Shown here piece after piece: positions 14,477 through 16,349 of a DNA stretch of 16,349 nt (its first letter is position 1; each line of letters opens with the position of its first letter). The notes under the pieces were generated by a model. It did not search any database and had not been told where the DNA came from. It saw nothing but the letters and a program-made list of their open reading frames with translations. Both the position numbers and the translations under genes were made by a program. The stretch comes from Rothia gullae. Its GTDB lineage: Bacteria > Actinomycetota > Actinomycetes > Actinomycetales > Micrococcaceae. The stretch covers positions 1 to 16,349 of the forward strand of contig NZ_JANCOC010000012.1 in NCBI RefSeq assembly GCF_024294905.1. Direction: 5' to 3'.

Positions 14477-14528
14477 AATCCCCCGGAAGGGTATGAGGTG
14501 ATGTCTCGTATCTTTCCGGGGGATTTTC
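14477..14528 (+). terminator. Strong rho-independent terminator after accA3
   Basis: AATCCCCCGGAA (14477-14488) pairs exactly with TTCCGGGGGATT (14514-14525), and nine further pairs including wobbles extend it to a stem of about 21 bp with loop GTGATGT. TTTT (14524-14527) follows the GC core. Confidence 0.9.
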
Positions 14529-14605
14529 TATGTCCGCTCTTGTCTGCTTCTGTGGGGTTTGCGTGACCCCCTATTGAGATTACGTCCAGATAGTGGCTGT
14601 ATTTG

Positions 14606-14633
14606 TTGGGTCTTTTCTGAACAGAGTTATAAT
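14606..14633 (+). promoter_or_regulatory. Promoter of the MHS transporter gene
   Basis: TATAAT (14628-14633) is a perfect -10 consensus, and TTGGGT (14606-14611) is an acceptable -35 with 16-bp spacing. Transcription would start near 14640, leaving a leader of about 160 bases before ATG 14799. Confidence 0.65.
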
Positions 14634-14639
14634 GTTGCA

Positions 14640-14798
14640 TTTTAGAGGAGCCTTTCAGATTCCTACGCCCGCCGCACCCACCCGGTGCGGTCACGGCACC
14701 CGATACGCGCCTACGGCACACCCGCCTCACGCGCTGACCGGGAACGGACGCCCCGGCTCCACCTGTACACACAGTTCACCATTTCGGGAGTTTTCCTT
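14640..14798 (+). promoter_or_regulatory. Long 5' leader of the MHS transporter gene
   Basis: The predicted leader is much longer than for other genes here. It holds a hairpin CCGCACC/GGTGCGG (14672-14678 with 14684-14690), an orphan ribosome-site-like AGAGGAG (14644-14650) without a good start codon after it, and GGGAG (14786-14790) that serves ATG 14799. No known riboswitch class is recognised. Post-transcriptional control is possible. Confidence 0.35.
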
Positions 14799-16199
14799 AT
14801 GAGCACCTCTGCACCCGACACGAAAGCGTCTGCTGCATCGGTGAAGAATACGACTCCTCGCAGTCGAGTTATTCTCGCCTCGCTCGTTGGTACCACCATC
14901 GAGTTCTACGATTTCTACATTTATGCCACCGCAGCAGTGGCTGTGTTCCCCGTGCTGTTCTTCCCCGCGAAGGACGCAACCACCGAGCTTCTGGCTTCCT
15001 TCGCGACCTTCGGCGTCGCCTTCATTGCCCGTCCCCTCGGTTCCATCATCTTCGGTCACTTCGGTGACAAGATTGGTCGTAAAGCAACCCTCGTTGGTGC
15101 GCTACTGACCATGGGTCTGGCGACCTTCATCATCGGCCTGCTGCCCACCTACCACCAGATTGGTCTGTGGGCACCGACCATGCTGACCATTATGCGTTTC
15201 TGCCAGGGCCTGGGCCTGGGCGGCGAATGGTCCGGCGCGGCACTGCTTGCCAGCGAATACGCTGAGGAAGGTAAGCGTGCACGCGCCGCCATGTGGCCTC
15301 AGCTCGGTGCGCCCATCGGCTTCGTCTTCGCCAACGGCTTCATGCTTCTGCTGACCAGCTGGATTTCTTTCAACTCCGCAACCGACGGCAAGAACCTTGC
15401 TCACCCCTTCCTCATCTGGGGTTGGCGTATTCCGTTCCTGCTGTCCATTGTGATGGTCGCCGTTGGCCTGTACGTTCGTTTCAAGCTGGAGGAGACCCCC
15501 GTCTTCGCCAAGGCTGCCGCTAACAACGAGAAGGTTAAGACCCCGCTTGTTGAGGCGTTCAAGGTCGCCTGGTGGCCCATGATTCAGGGCACCTTCATCA
15601 TGGTGGCGTGCTACGTGCTGTTCTATCTGATGACCGCATGGGTTCTCTCCTACGGTATCGGCAAGGCCGATAAGGGCGGTCTGGCTATCCCCTACCGCGA
15701 GTTCCTGATTATTCAGCTGATTTCCATTACTGGCTTCGCGATCTTCATCCCGATTTCGGGTTGGCTGGCTGATAAGTACGGCCGCCGCACCCAGCAGCTG
15801 TGGACCACCGTCGCGATGGCGGTCTTCGGCCTGTCCTTCGGGCTGTTCATCTCCCCCTCCGTTGTTGGTACCGGCGCGAACGCAAACGCCGCAGTGGTTA
15901 CCCTCTTCATCTTTATCGGTATGTGCCTGATGGGTCTGTCCTTCGGTTCCATGTCCGCATACCTGCCGGAGCTGTACCCCACCAACGTGCGTTACACCGC
16001 CAGCGGTATCGCCTACAACGTGGCGTCCATCCTCGGTGCGGCGCTGACCCCGTTTGTGGCTGTTTGGCTGAACACCTCCTACGGTGTGGGTGCCGTGGGC
16101 GGCTACCTGGCGTTCGCCTCGATCCTGAGCGTTGTCTTCATCCTGCTCACTCACGAGACCCGTGACGTGGACATGAACGCTGTCAGTACCACGAAGTAA
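14799..16199 (+). CDS. MHS-family major facilitator transporter
   Basis: 466 residues from ATG 14799, with GGGAG 8 bases upstream. The frame stays open back to 14685, but that part is hydrophilic leader. A 12-segment membrane protein of the metabolite:H+ symporter family, like ProP, KgtP and ShiA. Visible family marks are GTTIEFYDFYIYA in TM1, the loop motif GHFGDKIGRK (86-95), QGLGLGGEWSGA (~136-147), RIPFLLS, the second-half repeat ADKYGRR, and LPELYPTNVRYTASG near the C-terminus. It probably imports a small organic acid or compatible solute with protons. The substrate cannot be read from sequence. It has its own consensus promoter and stands apart from accA3. The final hydrophilic tail is short, without the coiled coil of ProP, which argues against osmosensing ProP itself. 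Confidence 0.9.
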   Translation: MSTSAPDTKASAASVKNTTPRSRVILASLVGTTIEFYDFYIYATAAVAVFPVLFFPAKDATTELLASFATFGVAFIARPLGSIIFGHFGDKIGRKATLVGALLTMGLATFIIGLLPTYHQIGLWAPTMLTIMRFCQGLGLGGEWSGAALLASEYAEEGKRARAAMWPQLGAPIGFVFANGFMLLLTSWISFNSATDGKNLAHPFLIWGWRIPFLLSIVMVAVGLYVRFKLEETPVFAKAAANNEKVKTPLVEAFKVAWWPMIQGTFIMVACYVLFYLMTAWVLSYGIGKADKGGLAIPYREFLIIQLISITGFAIFIPISGWLADKYGRRTQQLWTTVAMAVFGLSFGLFISPSVVGTGANANAAVVTLFIFIGMCLMGLSFGSMSAYLPELYPTNVRYTASGIAYNVASILGAALTPFVAVWLNTSYGVGAVGGYLAFASILSVVFILLTHETRDVDMNAVSTTK

Positions 16200-16232
16200 A
16201 GCTTCGAGTAGCTAACGCGTCTCTACGGCAAA

Positions 16233-16349
16233 GCGGTGGGGGGCCCCCGGAATTTTTTTTATTAAGGGGGCCCCCCCCCCGTTTCGGGGTTTGGGGGGTA
16301 GTACGCGCGCCGGGGGCCCCCCGCGCCCGCCCCAACAGCGTGGGGGGGA
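16233..16349. other. G/C-homopolymer edge after the MHS gene
   Basis: Runs of G and C alternate with a T8 run (16253-16260). GGGGGGCCCCC at 16238-16248 followed by GGAATTTTTTTT could be the remains of the transporter terminator. Beyond it (from 16266) homopolymers dominate as at the left edge, and no gene can be read. I suspect poor sequence at a contig end. Confidence 0.5.

Noticed and set aside
14685..14798. N-terminal extension of the MHS frame
   Set aside because: It is better explained as leader: a good ribosome site precedes ATG 14799, where the protein begins as the family does.
15102..16154. 350-codon minus-strand open frame
   Set aside because: Antisense to the MHS transporter. Hydrophilic, Gln/Asp/Gly-rich shadow translation.

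Overview
The window reads as a chromosomal segment of a moderately high-G+C Gram-positive actinobacterium. A member of the Micrococcales close to Rothia is my best guess, made from gene content and protein style, not from a database match. Pointers are an actinobacterial acyl-CoA carboxylase set (a small epsilon subunit, a Maf protein and a fused biotin carboxylase/BCCP alpha subunit), strong GC-rich terminators, and several start codons placed where leaderless mRNAs would begin.

Layout, left to right: G/C homopolymer sequence at the edge (1-170); accE-like epsilon subunit (189-578) and terminator; an Mrr-type restriction endonuclease-like gene (786-1964); a structured, A/T-richer intergenic region full of hairpins and short direct repeats (1965-2451); a large protein with several winged-helix-like modules and an Mrr-like C-terminal domain that has lost its QxK motif (2452-4932) and terminator; a DUF885 metallopeptidase-like gene (5150-6910) and terminator; on the minus strand a ygiC/yjfC-like ATP-grasp gene (7101-8393) preceded by a ygiB/DUF1190-like membrane-anchored, Ser-rich protein (8534-9454); a 450-bp gap with tandem repeats; a dicarboxylate/amino acid:cation symporter (9919-11328); a 410-bp gap; maf (11739-12452); accA3-type alpha subunit (12604-14424) and terminator; an MHS-family major facilitator (14799-16199); and another homopolymer-rich edge.

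Two themes stand out. First, epsilon subunit, maf and alpha subunit are neighbours in many actinobacteria (Rv3281, Rv3282 and Rv3285 in Mycobacterium tuberculosis). Here about 11 kb of unrelated genes lies between accE and maf, so this interval looks like an accessory insertion or rearrangement. Second, the first two genes of that interval both carry Mrr-fold C-termini, with what look like related C-terminal tails, but only the shorter one keeps the D...QxK catalytic residues. This is the best candidate here for an undescribed system: an active nuclease paired with a large, catalytically degenerate, multi-winged-helix partner, separated by an unusual structured region.

The remaining genes are ordinary metabolism and transport: acyl-CoA carboxylation for fatty acid or propionyl-CoA metabolism, nucleotide pool cleaning by Maf, organic acid or amino acid uptake, and a two-gene ATP-grasp/DUF1190-like cassette known mostly from Proteobacteria. 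No tRNA, rRNA, CRISPR array, transposase or integrase was seen.
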